In this document: positions 1-8,544 of the stretch, piece after piece
Layout: each line of letters opens with the position of its first letter
How positions within the stretch are numbered: position 1 is the stretch's first letter
Origin: Halalkalibacter okhensis
Lineage (GTDB): Bacteria > Bacillota > Bacilli > Bacillales > Bacillaceae_D
Assembly: GCF_000787375.1 (NCBI RefSeq)
Contig: NZ_JRJU01000007.1
Coordinates: 1 to 64,000 of the forward strand
DNA: 64,000 nucleotides
Reading direction: 5' to 3'
Program-made: the position numbers and the translations under genes
Notes under the pieces: model-generated
Seen by the model: only the letters and a program-made list of their open reading frames with translations
What the model was told of the DNA's origin: nothing
The model's database searches: none

Positions 1-36
1 TTTTATAAGTAAGCTCGTGTAGGCTCAATTGAAACA

Positions 37-60
37 GGGTATTCCAATCAAGGAATACCC
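37..60 (-). terminator. hairpin after the CsxC-like gene
   Basis: Arms GGGTATTCC (37-45) and GGAATACCC (52-60) pair perfectly around a 6-nt loop, 13 bases past the stop codon of the minus-strand gene. The T run on the minus strand is weak, so this is a probable rather than certain intrinsic terminator. Confidence 0.55.
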
Positions 61-73
61 CTATATTCTTCAA

Positions 74-925
74 TTATTCAAAACTTCCTCTTAACTGTTG
101 GTATCTAGCTTTTGCAGTTAAGCCAGTAAACCCATTATCATCGTCATCATCAGCATCTAAAGCTACTTGTTGAGTTTGTAATAATTTCAAGAAAAGTACA
201 ACTTCCATTTTCTCTGTGATCTTATCGAAACGTCCCCACTTATCAAAATCCTTTAAGAGATCCACTTCGTTAATAAATGACGCTAGAAGCTTACATTTGA
301 TTGGCTCATTAAAGAATTCAAAGTTAATTTGAGAATGTGCACAACGATTAGCACCATGTTTATCCTTCGCTAGTTCTCTTCTTTCTAAGACCGTATTTTT
401 AATACTTGGGAATGCAAAATCGGTTGGATTCTCTAGTGCCACTGTTTGATTACAATGAATCGGCACATCGACAGAGTAGTCACGAATATAGCCGCTTCCA
501 TCCGTATACTGAATATTTTTGTGAATGAAACCAGAGACAAATAGGCTTACAAATTCTGGGCCTCTAAGTGATGGAACTGCTTTACACTGCGTTAAATATA
601 CATTCTTTCGGATGTTTTTGATTTCTTTTGCAGGTGTAGGAAGCTTAATGTGAGCCTCAACATTCGTTGCTAATTCAATTTCTGCTAAAGCGACAGGTGT
701 ATCAATAACAGGGACTTCTAATTGATTTCCTACTACTTCTAAATTAGCTGAAGTACAATCGGAAGCTGATACTTTGGCTTCGTCACCTGGTTTTGGCGAA
801 GGACACTTTTCATGATGACCATCATGCTTTTGAGGTTTTGGTGACTTCGCGTGAGGTTTTTGCTTATGCTTTGGACTGAATAAGAAGCCACACGGGCTTT
901 TTGTAACATGTTTCTTATTTTTCAT
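74..925 (-). CDS. CsxC-like spore-surface protein (putative)
   Basis: About 283 residues. The first 50 residues are rich in Lys, His and Pro (KHKQKPHAKSPKPQKHDGHH) and a short acidic run DADDDDDN lies near the C-terminus. The middle (about 60-220) looks like the CsxC family of exosporium/spore-coat proteins, with conserved-looking stretches such as KNVYLTQCK and GFIHKNIQYTDGSGY. No signal peptide or membrane segment is visible, which fits a protein made in the mother cell. The ATG at 925 is preferred over the one at 931 because the AGGAGAG site is then 8 nt away. The family call rests on pattern memory; a spore role is inferred. Confidence 0.55.
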   Translation of the reverse strand: MKNKKHVTKSPCGFLFSPKHKQKPHAKSPKPQKHDGHHEKCPSPKPGDEAKVSASDCTSANLEVVGNQLEVPVIDTPVALAEIELATNVEAHIKLPTPAKEIKNIRKNVYLTQCKAVPSLRGPEFVSLFVSGFIHKNIQYTDGSGYIRDYSVDVPIHCNQTVALENPTDFAFPSIKNTVLERRELAKDKHGANRCAHSQINFEFFNEPIKCKLLASFINEVDLLKDFDKWGRFDKITEKMEVVLFLKLLQTQQVALDADDDDDNGFTGLTAKARYQQLRGSFE

Positions 926-931
926 AACCAT

Positions 932-1228
932 CTCTCCTAATTTATATTATCAAAAAGGAAAAGCAGATCACCTTTTGATTTACTACTGTATATGTAAGTT
1001 AGAGAAATAAGGGTGGACGAACATAGTAGACTTTGACACATTTAAAATAGAAAGAATAAAAAACAGCCATAACCTATCAGCTAAGGCATAAATTCGATCC
1101 TTTTAACTCTCAAACCGCTTAACTCTTGTTCCGCTCCTTTCTCCTTTTCCCTCTCCTGTAGACACTCAAAAAAAGAGGACTCATCCTTGAGCCCTCTTTT
1201 ATCATTTCATTGTTCTCTTCAATAATTC
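932..1228. other. intergenic region, no gene seen
   Basis: This 297-base stretch holds the upstream region of the CsxC-like gene and the terminator of the CAP gene at 1171-1200. I see no further open frame with a ribosome site and no clear repeat. Confidence 0.6.
1171..1200 (-). terminator. terminator of the CAP-domain gene
   Basis: AAAAGAGG-a-CTCA pairs with TGAG-c-CCTCTTTT around a short loop, 28 bases beyond the stop codon, with an A run on the plus strand (T run on the minus) immediately beyond it. Confidence 0.8.
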
Positions 1229-1888
1229 TTAATCCTTAAACAACTGAACAAACATTTTTCCGTAAGGACCACCATCGATAATCCCGATACCTACTTCCCC
1301 ATATTCTGCATTTAGGATATTAGCTCGGTGTCCGTCAGAATTCATTAATGATTGATGGGCAGCTTCGACTGTTTGATTTCCTGCTAAGTTTTCTCCAGCT
1401 GTACGATAGCTCACATCAAATTGATTTAACATATCAAAAGGCGAACCGTATGTTGGCGATTGATGAGAGAAATATTGATGATCTATCATATCTTGTGCTT
1501 TCACTCTAGCAACTTCCGTTAGTTGTTCGTTAATTTCCAATGGAGCTAATCCACGATCCGCTCTTTCTTGATTAACTAAATCAACCATTTGCTGTTCGTC
1601 CTGTGTTAGGTTATTTTGCTCTTCTTCAGTAGAAGGATTCTTTACTTCATTTTCATTACTAGGTTCAGGTTGTACTTCTTCAACTTTGTTTTGGTCCTTT
1701 TCAACTTGGTTAAACTGGCTTACGTATGATTCATAGATTTCTTTATACCAGTTTTGTAACGATTCTTGATTAAACTCATTTACATGAATCGTTTTAACTT
1801 GAACGTTCTCACTTGCATCAACTTGTCCACTAAAACTAGTAGCAATGAATGCTGTAGCAAGACAAGCTGTGACCATTAATTTTTTCAT
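1229..1888 (-). CDS. secreted CAP-domain (SCP/YkwD-like) protein
   Basis: 219 residues. The N-terminus (1-25, MKKLMVTACLATAFIATSFS) is a Sec signal peptide, probably cut after VDA. Residues 26-95 form an acidic, low-complexity Glu/Gln linker. Residues 98-219 are a CAP domain with the family marks HQYFSH, GENLAG and HRANIL. In Bacillus such YkwD-like proteins are exported, and some are linked to spores or the cell wall; their biochemical role is unsettled. The ATG at 1888 has an AGGAGGG site 6 nt upstream. It is monocistronic with its own terminator. Confidence 0.88.
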   Translation of the reverse strand: MKKLMVTACLATAFIATSFSGQVDASENVQVKTIHVNEFNQESLQNWYKEIYESYVSQFNQVEKDQNKVEEVQPEPSNENEVKNPSTEEEQNNLTQDEQQMVDLVNQERADRGLAPLEINEQLTEVARVKAQDMIDHQYFSHQSPTYGSPFDMLNQFDVSYRTAGENLAGNQTVEAAHQSLMNSDGHRANILNAEYGEVGIGIIDGGPYGKMFVQLFKD

Positions 1889-2393
1889 TTCTTTCCCTCC
1901 TAAGGAATGTTTTGTTGATCGGTCGTTCTCTTAAAATGTAACATGTCCATTCTGCAATCTCATTGGTAAAAACTAGATGAATAGGAAATCTAAAAATGTT
2001 GATTTACTTTAACCCTAATGTGACAAAACTGTTGGTATAAACGCAATTCCTTCTCCATGAATGGGACAAACCTTCAAATATACAATTTCCAAATTTCATT
2101 AGTAATCGCTAATCTTATAGATTTCTTCATAGTTGGTTACAAAACTGTAAAAGAACGTACCCCGCCTTACTCTGCCAGAGCATCTGGACTTCTCTACATA
2201 ACCGAAAGACCAGATAGAAAGGCCGAAGCCATTTAACGAATCGATTTAATAGAGTTTGAATAAGAACGGTGAATATAACAATGACATTACCGAATACCTT
2301 GGTTGATGGAAATTAGTTGAGATGAACGAAAAAAGGAATGTGCTAGTAGCATCACTCCTTTTTGCTGATTATTTTAAAAACTACAAGGTAGCT
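1889..2393. other. 505-base intergenic region, largely featureless
   Basis: It contains the upstream region of the CAP gene and the terminator of the oxidoreductase gene at 2330-2363. On the minus strand about 2140-2312 stays open for some 55 codons but has no usable start codon near its 5' end and no ribosome site, so I do not call it; it could be a remnant. Confidence 0.5.
2330..2363 (-). terminator. terminator of the GMC oxidoreductase operon
   Basis: An interrupted hairpin: AAAAAGGA..GCTA pairs with TAGC..TCCTTTTT, 30 bases past the stop codon at 2394, with A/T tracts on both flanks. Confidence 0.65.
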
Positions 2394-4070
2394 TTACTCA
2401 ATAATTACCCGCCCTACCTTAGCTTCTGTCTTAATAAATTCTGCTACCCAGTATGCCAATGCTCCTACGGTTTCCCCAGGATTATAAGCCCCGATCGTGG
2501 GAAATGATGAAGAGCCAACAACAAAGAGATTCTCAACTTCATGAGTTTGACAGTAGCGATTGACAACTGATTTATCGGGATCCTCCCCCATTCTCGTCGT
2601 TCCACCTGCATGACTGTTTAATACCCACGGGTCCCCCATTTCACCTCCCCAAATGTGAAGTGCACCAGCCTCTTTATAAATTTCATAGGCTCGCTGACGT
2701 AAAAAGGCAAGCTGCTTTTTCGTTTGAGGATGCCAGTTGAAGGTAACTCGAGGTATTGGCAAACCAAAAGAATCTTTTACCTTAGGATCTAAATCAATAT
2801 GTTTGTCGTCTTGAGGGGGTTCTGTTAAGTAGATCCGGGAGTTGTAATGGTGGGTATATGCCTTTGATAAAAACTTCTTATATTCCTCCCCCCAGTTTGG
2901 AATTCCTTCTGGAGTTGGGGCACCAGTAAATTCTATCGGTTGACCTGCAAAGCCGTGGGGATCGGCTCCAGTAATATTTCCGCCCATCACAAAATCTTCT
3001 CCATAGTCTTCTGGTGAAAAATTATCGTCTGCAAATCTGTTTACAGCCCACCTCGGAGTAGGTCCAATAAATGAGTTCATTGGTTCATCAAAGAGACCAA
3101 TCAATTGCGTAATATCTCTCATATGAAAATAACGTCCTACCTGACCACCATTGTTTGCAATACCGTTTGGAAATTGTGCAGATTTTGATAAGAGCATTAA
3201 ATGAGTCGATTCTAAGTAATTAGCAGCAATGATGACTATCTTCCCCGTCACATGCTGTACGTCCTTATTTTTATCAAAGTACTTTACCCCTTTTGCATGT
3301 CCGTGTTTATCAACCGTTATTTCAAATGCACGGCTATGAAAACGCAGCTCAAAATTAGGGTTCTGTCTAGCTTTACGAATTTCCGTTAGTCCAACATCGC
3401 CCTTTGCTTCTACGGTACATCCATAACTCTGACAAAAGCCACAATAACCACAAGCAAGGCGACCATCATAATCAATGGAGTTAATGGCACCTGGTACCGG
3501 AAACGGATCGTATCCCTTAGCTTTGGCTGCCGTCACAAAATGACGTGTGGCATAGCTTGGTACCGTTGGAGGCATTGGATAAGGTTTTGTTCGTGGTGGA
3601 TGGTATGGATCCTTTGTATGGTCTCCGCTAACACCTATTCTCTCTTCAAATTTTTGATAGTACGGTTCCAAATCGGTATAGGATATTGGCCAATCAATGA
3701 TTGCTCCATTCTCAACTTGACCAAATACACTCCTCGCTTTAAAAGTAGCAGGTTGAAACCTCCATGATTGGGCCCCCCAATGAAGATGATCACCACCTGG
3801 TCCCCATCCACTCCATCCTGTAATCACTCGTTCGGTAGGTTTGCTATTTTCAGATCTCCAGGTAAATCGCGGTTCATCCTGGGGACCCCACAACACTTTA
3901 TTCCGAATAGGGAATTTCAATTCATCCATTGAGTATTCATCGGAACCAATGTCTGGTCCTCGTTCTAGTGAGATGACATATAGACCAGCATCTGTAAGCT
4001 CCCTTGCTAAAATTCCTCCCGCACAACCGCAACCGACAATAACGACATCTGCATCAGTTTTTTTGCCCAT
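2394..4070 (-). CDS. GMC-family FAD oxidoreductase, large (gluconate 2-dehydrogenase-like) subunit
   Basis: About 558 residues. A Rossmann FAD-binding motif GCGCAGG lies near residue 15 (VVIVGCGCAGG). The C-terminal GMC domain carries SHAGGTTRMG and ends in GAYNPGETVGALAYW; the His in SHAGG and the Asn in AYNPGET are the expected catalytic pair. A Cys-rich patch ACGYCGFCQSYGC sits near residue 210. The family oxidises sugar acids or polyols with membrane electron transfer. The ATG at 4070 has AGGA 6 nt upstream; an upstream ATG at 4085 abuts GAGGAG too closely. The gene overlaps the small-subunit gene, so the two form one operon. The substrate cannot be told from sequence. No Tat signal is evident here or in the partner. 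Confidence 0.85.
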   Translation of the reverse strand: MGKKTDADVVIVGCGCAGGILARELTDAGLYVISLERGPDIGSDEYSMDELKFPIRNKVLWGPQDEPRFTWRSENSKPTERVITGWSGWGPGGDHLHWGAQSWRFQPATFKARSVFGQVENGAIIDWPISYTDLEPYYQKFEERIGVSGDHTKDPYHPPRTKPYPMPPTVPSYATRHFVTAAKAKGYDPFPVPGAINSIDYDGRLACGYCGFCQSYGCTVEAKGDVGLTEIRKARQNPNFELRFHSRAFEITVDKHGHAKGVKYFDKNKDVQHVTGKIVIIAANYLESTHLMLLSKSAQFPNGIANNGGQVGRYFHMRDITQLIGLFDEPMNSFIGPTPRWAVNRFADDNFSPEDYGEDFVMGGNITGADPHGFAGQPIEFTGAPTPEGIPNWGEEYKKFLSKAYTHHYNSRIYLTEPPQDDKHIDLDPKVKDSFGLPIPRVTFNWHPQTKKQLAFLRQRAYEIYKEAGALHIWGGEMGDPWVLNSHAGGTTRMGEDPDKSVVNRYCQTHEVENLFVVGSSSFPTIGAYNPGETVGALAYWVAEFIKTEAKVGRVIIE

Positions 4071-4638
4071 TGTTTTTCCTAACATCTCCTCTCAAGCTAA
4101 CGATATCGTCGGTTTCCCAATTCTTACTTGTGTGGGTAATTGGATGAAACCTGGAACCTGGGTAGTCTATTATCTTCCAGCCGATCATTTTATGATTTCC
4201 TCCATACTTAGGATCTGCAAACATCCCTTGCATGGTATGCTCCCTTAAGAGATCAAAAAATTCAGTGCCTTCTAACTCTTGTAGAATGGCAGTTCTTTTT
4301 TTCTTAGAAAGCTTTTTAAATGACTTGCCATACTTTTTTTTCGAAAGTTGCTTCAATGTATCTAGCCCTTCTTCATAGGTTGTAAGATCCTGGCGATTGT
4401 CCGCTTTCAATGATTGTAAAATAAACCGTGCCACTCCCGCTTGTTTGGCACCAGGAAAAATCGTGTTAACAGCTTCAAGAAGAATGGGTATAAATTCTTT
4501 CTTAAATTCAGGTACTTGACAGCCAGCTCTTTGATGTCGAATTAATTCATCCCATTCCTTTTCTGTGTAACAGATTTGCGCTCTGCCATCTAATGGCCGA
4601 GAGCGGATATATGCTGCTCTCATTTTTTTCTTTGCCAT
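4054..4638 (-). CDS. gluconate 2-dehydrogenase subunit 3-like protein
   Basis: About 194 residues, first gene of a two-gene operon whose second gene is the FAD subunit (17-nt overlap). It matches the small subunit of GMC-type dehydrogenases: a basic N-terminus, then VNTIFPGAKQAGVARFI, and a C-terminal block GMFADPKYGGNHKMIGWK, typical of this family. Small subunits of this type assist secretion or maturation of the FAD subunit; the usual twin-arginine leader is not apparent, so the enzyme may be cytoplasmic-facing. The ATG at 4638 has GAGGAGG 8 nt upstream; a GTG at 4644 is the alternative. Confidence 0.8.
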   Translation of the reverse strand: MAKKKMRAAYIRSRPLDGRAQICYTEKEWDELIRHQRAGCQVPEFKKEFIPILLEAVNTIFPGAKQAGVARFILQSLKADNRQDLTTYEEGLDTLKQLSKKKYGKSFKKLSKKKRTAILQELEGTEFFDLLREHTMQGMFADPKYGGNHKMIGWKIIDYPGSRFHPITHTSKNWETDDIVSLRGDVRKNNGQKN

Positions 4639-4827
4639 TAACACTTCCTCCTCATAGAAAGTAATTACAACTCATTTTACTTTAAGAGGCTTATCCTTAT
4701 TACTATCAATTACAGAAATCTGCACTGCCTGCTATCCTGCACTTAGATTGGAATACTTTGGGCCATTCTGGTTAAATTAAAATATCTCCTATAAAACGAT
4801 TGAACATAAAAGGTGGTACATATAGAA

Positions 4828-5517
4828 ATGACATTATATGAAATGCTTATACGCACAACCATTGGATTTATCATTCTTTATGTATTATGTCGTATGTTAA
4901 ACAAAAAACTAATTGCTCAAATGACGTTCTTTGATTTTGTTGCAGGGATCACAATTGGATCGGTTGTGGCAAGTTCTATGCTCATGAAAGATGTTCCTGT
5001 TTTAATTGGGATGTTCGGGCTGATTTTATTTTGTTTTTATACATTTCTGAGCAGTCTTGGTGCGATTAAAAGTTTACTTGGGAGAAAAGTATTAGAGGAT
5101 GAACCTACTTATTTAATTAAAAATGGACAGGTCTGTGAGGAGGGACTTAAAAAAGTAAGATTAACGATGGACAGCCTGTTGACCGGTTTAAGAAAGAAAG
5201 GTTTTTTTTATATTGATCAAGTTGAAACTGCATTCTTGGAGACAGATGGGACCATAACGGCTTTAGCTAAGCCTCCGTATTTAAGTGCGATGCAAAAGGA
5301 TGTTTTTAATATTCAAGCAAGTCGAGGGACAGCCCAAGCTTTTATTATTGATGGGCAAATCCTTTCAACGAGCTTAAAGCTATTAGGAAAAGATACGACT
5401 TGGGTTAGACAAGTATTGCAAGCCAATAACATTGCAAATATACAGGATGTATTTTTTGCGCAAATTGATGAGCAAGGGAATCTTTATATCGATAAAAAAA
5501 GTGATAGCGCATTCTGA
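4828..5517 (+). CDS. YetF/DUF421-family membrane protein
   Basis: About 229 residues from the ATG at 4828; a GTG at 4813 would add five residues but lies inside the AAAGGTGG ribosome site. Three membrane helices fill residues 1-80, including the family signature FFDFVAGITIGSVVASSML. The soluble C-terminal part (about 90-225) is the DUF421/YetF fold: EPTYLIKNGQ, then MDSLLTGLRKKGFFYIDQVETAFLETDG. B. subtilis has several paralogues (YetF, YdfR, YrbG, YkjA), mainly of unknown function. Monocistronic, with a strong terminator after it. Confidence 0.85.
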   Translation: MTLYEMLIRTTIGFIILYVLCRMLNKKLIAQMTFFDFVAGITIGSVVASSMLMKDVPVLIGMFGLILFCFYTFLSSLGAIKSLLGRKVLEDEPTYLIKNGQVCEEGLKKVRLTMDSLLTGLRKKGFFYIDQVETAFLETDGTITALAKPPYLSAMQKDVFNIQASRGTAQAFIIDGQILSTSLKLLGKDTTWVRQVLQANNIANIQDVFFAQIDEQGNLYIDKKSDSAF

Positions 5518-5571
5518 TTTTCTTATAATCCTTAATAAACCTATTCTTGCAAATTCGACTGCAATGTTCTT

Positions 5572-5600
5572 AAGGAGTAGCCGTATCATGGCTACTCCTT
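5572..5600 (+). terminator. terminator of the yetF-like gene
   Basis: A perfect 11-bp stem, AAGGAGTAGCC/GGCTACTCCTT, with a 7-nt loop and a following GAGTTTTT. It lies 55 bases past the stop codon, between convergent genes. Confidence 0.85.
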
Positions 5601-5663
5601 GAGTTTTTACTTATTTGAAGAAGATCTTCCCTTATAAGGTGCAACAAGTTCTAATTCCATCCC

Positions 5664-6197
5664 TCACATTATTTCTTTAAAGATTTCACTTGATGTAGCT
5701 CCCTTTTGATTCAGGTATTTCCCTTTGTAAGGTTCAGCTTCTTCGTTCAGCTCAGCCATAACAAGCTGACAAATCCTACGACCTACAGGCAATTCGATTG
5801 GTAGGCGATTAGCATTGAATAGTTCAAGTGTAATCTCCCCTTTAAAACCTGGGTCAACCCAACCTGCGTTCTGAATAAATAATCCTAGCCTCCCTATTGA
5901 ACTTCTCCCCTCTACAAAAGCCGTAACATTATTAGGCAAGCGAACCGTTTCAACTGTGGTTGCTAAAATAAATGTTTGAGCTGGAAGGATAATCTTTCCA
6001 TTATTGGGCGTGATTCTTCGATAAGCAGCAGGCTCACAAAGGGTAATTAAACTCTCATTGTAATCATCAATCGTCACAAAATGACTTCCTAATCGTAAAT
6101 CTACCGAAGCTGGCTGAATCTGTTCATTCGTAAGAGGAGAGATTTCTAACTCATTATTTTTGATTTTTGATAAAATACTTTTCCCTGATAAAATCAA
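5664..6197 (-). CDS. dcd: dCTP deaminase (possibly bifunctional dCTP deaminase/dUTPase)
   Basis: 177 residues, normal for the family. It makes dUTP, or dUMP directly if bifunctional, for thymidylate synthesis. Motifs: [10 protein letters not shown] (28-37), [10 protein letters not shown] (96-105) and [10 protein letters not shown] (117-126), where E125 should be the catalytic Glu. A bifunctional enzyme is known from B. halodurans; sequence alone does not settle which type this is. The start is TTG at 6197, giving the normal MILS start of the family. It begins 18 bases after zagA, so it should share the Zur-controlled transcript. Dcd enzymes use Mg-bound nucleotide and need no zinc, unlike dCMP and cytidine deaminases, which makes this pairing meaningful. 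Confidence 0.9.
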   Translation of the reverse strand: MILSGKSILSKIKNNELEISPLTNEQIQPASVDLRLGSHFVTIDDYNESLITLCEPAAYRRITPNNGKIILPAQTFILATTVETVRLPNNVTAFVEGRSSIGRLGLFIQNAGWVDPGFKGEITLELFNANRLPIELPVGRRICQLVMAELNEEAEPYKGKYLNQKGATSSEIFKEIM

Positions 6198-6215
6198 ATG
6201 ACTCCCTTCCTCCTT

Positions 6216-7415
6216 TTAAGCCTTTTGTAAATTCCAATTAAACGGATCCTCTAACTGTTTCCAGTCAGTTGTGAATTCAGTATCTGTTAATAAACAACCA
6301 TCTAATTCCTTTGTAATCTCATCCTGATTTAGATCCGTTCCTATGAATACTAACTTTGTGTGTCGATCACCAGATTCCACATCCCAATCTTGAAGCAAAT
6401 GAGGGTTTTCCTTTAGAATTTTCTTTTGTTCAGCAGCTGGTAGACTCGCTACCCAGTAAGAAACAGGTTCAATCGCAACGGAAGGACCTGCTTGCGACAT
6501 TAAGAGTGCTAAATTATTTCTTGTCGCGCACCAAGCAATCCCTTTTGCTCTGACTACATTTTTGGGCATTGAGTGTATCCAATTGTTAAATCGAATCGAG
6601 TGAAATGGCTCCCTTCTCATATACACAAACGAAGAAATCCCATATTCTTCAGTCTCAGGAGTATGCTGTGCATGTCCTTGAGTTAATTCACGAATCCATC
6701 CCGCTGAACTACTTGCTTCTTCAAAGTTAAATAATTTTGTATTTACTATTTCTTGCGGGTCTACCTCTGCGTGGATAGAGCGAATGAGCTTTGCTTGTGG
6801 TTGCAAGGTTCTTAAGACTTGTTCTAGCTTTTGTAATTCTTCTTCTGAGACAAGATCACATTTATTTACTATTAATACATCACAAAATTCAATTTGATCG
6901 ATAAGTAAATCAGATATTTCTCTTTGGTCTTCTTCGCCTAATGCTTCCTTTCGATCAAGCAAGCTATCCCCAGAACGGAAATCATGCCAAAAACGATACG
7001 CATCTACTACCGTTACCATTGTGTCCAAACGACAAAACTTCGTTAAATCTATATTTAACTCCTCATCTATATAGGAAAATGTTTGAGCAACTGGAGTAGG
7101 TTCACTAATACCCGTTGATTCAATCACAATATAATCAATATTGCCTGCTAGTGCTAACTTCTCAACTTCAATTAACAAGTCTTCTCTAAGTGTGCAACAA
7201 ATACAACCGTTAGACATTTCTACTAGCTTCTCTTCTGTTCTAGATAATTCTCCTCCCTGTTTAACTAAATCTGCATCAATGTTAACCTCACTCATGTCAT
7301 TGACTATAACTGCCACTTTTAGTCCTTCGCGATTTTTCAAAATATGGTTAAGTAAGGTCGTTTTACCAGAACCTAAATAGCCGCTTAATACGGTTACGGG
7401 AATCGTTTTATTCAT
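6216..7415 (-). CDS. zagA: COG0523 zinc metallochaperone GTPase (ZagA/YciC-like)
   Basis: 399 residues. Walker A GYLGSGKTTLL (12-22), the metal-binding CICC motif (71-74) and NKCD for guanine recognition mark the CobW/COG0523 G3E GTPases; the CobW C-terminal domain occupies about 265-395. Members with this layout deliver zinc under shortage; B. subtilis ZagA (YciC) is Zur-controlled. Here a textbook promoter (7582-7610) with a perfect 19-bp Zur palindrome just downstream (7557-7575) gives direct support. GGAGG lies 7 nt before the ATG. The dcd gene follows after 18 bases. Which of several COG0523 paralogues this is cannot be settled, but the zinc link is strong. Confidence 0.92.
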   Translation of the reverse strand: MNKTIPVTVLSGYLGSGKTTLLNHILKNREGLKVAVIVNDMSEVNIDADLVKQGGELSRTEEKLVEMSNGCICCTLREDLLIEVEKLALAGNIDYIVIESTGISEPTPVAQTFSYIDEELNIDLTKFCRLDTMVTVVDAYRFWHDFRSGDSLLDRKEALGEEDQREISDLLIDQIEFCDVLIVNKCDLVSEEELQKLEQVLRTLQPQAKLIRSIHAEVDPQEIVNTKLFNFEEASSSAGWIRELTQGHAQHTPETEEYGISSFVYMRREPFHSIRFNNWIHSMPKNVVRAKGIAWCATRNNLALLMSQAGPSVAIEPVSYWVASLPAAEQKKILKENPHLLQDWDVESGDRHTKLVFIGTDLNQDEITKELDGCLLTDTEFTTDWKQLEDPFNWNLQKA

Positions 7416-7556
7416 AAATACCTCCTACTCATTCTTCCTATTTTTAATATAAACAATAGAATTTCATAAACCGTTTTAATCTAGTGTTTAACAACACAAA
7501 AGAACACGTTCACATGGCGGATGAATCTGCATGTTATAACAGGAAAGTCCGAAATA

Positions 7557-7575
7557 AATCGTAATGATTACGATT
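7557..7575 (-). promoter_or_regulatory. Zur box of the zagA-dcd operon
   Basis: AATCGTAAT-G-ATTACGATT is a perfect 9-1-9 palindrome containing the Bacillus Zur core TCGTAATnATTACGA without mismatch. It lies directly downstream of the -10 element at 7582-7587, the expected place for a repressor covering the transcription start. Confidence 0.93.
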
Positions 7576-7581
7576 AACACC

Positions 7582-7610
7582 ATTTTAAGTGGCTACTACT
7601 CATTTGTCAA
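7582..7610 (-). promoter_or_regulatory. sigma-A promoter of zagA-dcd
   Basis: On the minus strand: -35 TTGACA (7605-7610, perfect), 17-bp spacer, -10 TAAAAT (7582-7587, five of six). It gives a leader of about 160 nt before the zagA start. Confidence 0.82.
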
Positions 7611-7681
7611 AATTTATTTCTCCATACCTTATAAAAATGGAGATCACAGCTAAATAGAACATGTACTAACTCACACAAATA

Positions 7682-7726
7682 GGGGGTGCCTCAAAAGGTC
7701 AAAATCGGACCTTTGAGGCACCCCTT
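7682..7726 (-). terminator. terminator of the Bce/ABC module
   Basis: A long hairpin: GGGGTGCCTCAAAAGGTC pairs with GACCTTTGAGGCACCCC around a 7-nt loop, 18 bases past the permease stop. The 16-mer GGTGCCTCAAAAGGTC recurs in the terminator at 24.37 kb. Confidence 0.85.
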
Positions 7727-7744
7727 AAACGAGTAATCAATTAA

Positions 7745-8515
7745 TTATACATTTACATCTCTTTTTGAAAAAGTAAAAATAGACACTATGAAAAATACAG
7801 TCATATGAATAGTTAAGTTAACAAGGGAGAAATAGACAGTCATCCCTTCAAATAACGGTCTACCGTAAAAATACTGTGCTAAATTTGTATTTGCAAATAA
7901 AATATATTTTCCCGCTTCAATATGATAATGCGACAACAATTCTAATAATAACGGAATAGACATTAATAAAAAGATTGACATTGAAATAGAAAAAGTACTA
8001 CTTCTCGTAACAATAGATATCATCATCACAAAGGTACAAACTACCACTATTTCAATAAAACCAAATCCATAATTCAAGATGATGCGTACGATAAAAGCAG
8101 GATCCAATGTTAATATAGTACTAAAAAAGAATGCCCCACCGAACAATACAGACGTGAATAAATGAACGCAAACCACTAATACGATAAACAACAGAACAGC
8201 AACATATTTAGCTAAGAGTATTTTCAGACGCGTTGCAGGACGAATTAATACAAGCTTGATTGTCCCTGAAGAAAACTCACTAGAAACAAGATCCCCAGCA
8301 ATAATTATACAAAGAAAATTTAACACAAATAGAATATACGTACTAATATTTAAATGATCCCAAAAGGTGAAATTTGTATCGAAAAAAATAAACCTCATGG
8401 CCATTGCTACTAGAAGATTCATAACTACTAACAAACCAATTAAGACCCATGATCTCGGACGCTTATATATCTTAATATTTTCAGTGAATACAAGATCGAA
8501 AAAGTAGTTCATCAC
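7745..8515 (-). CDS. ABC-2 type permease of a peptide-resistance transporter
   Basis: 256 residues, about six membrane helices and no catalytic domain. The N-terminus ends in an arginine-rich turn before helix 1 (KRPRSWVLIGLL), and SSEFSSGTIKLVLIRPATR is the cytoplasmic coupling region typical of ABC-2 permeases of the BcrB/NatB type. It follows its ATPase by 29 bases and closes the module that begins with the two-component genes. Such pairs usually export or displace cell-wall-active peptides. The hairpin at 7682-7726 ends the transcript. Confidence 0.82.
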   Translation of the reverse strand: MMNYFFDLVFTENIKIYKRPRSWVLIGLLVVMNLLVAMAMRFIFFDTNFTFWDHLNISTYILFVLNFLCIIIAGDLVSSEFSSGTIKLVLIRPATRLKILLAKYVAVLLFIVLVVCVHLFTSVLFGGAFFFSTILTLDPAFIVRIILNYGFGFIEIVVVCTFVMMISIVTRSSTFSISMSIFLLMSIPLLLELLSHYHIEAGKYILFANTNLAQYFYGRPLFEGMTVYFSLVNLTIHMTVFFIVSIFTFSKRDVNV

Positions 8516-8544
8516 TAACCCCTTACTTCCCTTTACTCATTTAC

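Noticed and set aside
2140-2312. Open minus-strand frame of about 55 codons in the CAP-GMC gap
   Set aside because: No start codon with a ribosome site and no similarity that I recognise; may be a remnant but cannot be supported.
2575-2590. GGATCC occurrences elsewhere (for example 2578, 6243, 31090) as more copies of the 57-kb element
   Set aside because: Only the 6-mer is shared; the TTCCGYTA part is missing.
4799-4813. GTG at 4813 as start of the yetF-like gene
   Set aside because: It is inside the ribosome site AAAGGTGG; the ATG at 4828 gives a normal family N-terminus.
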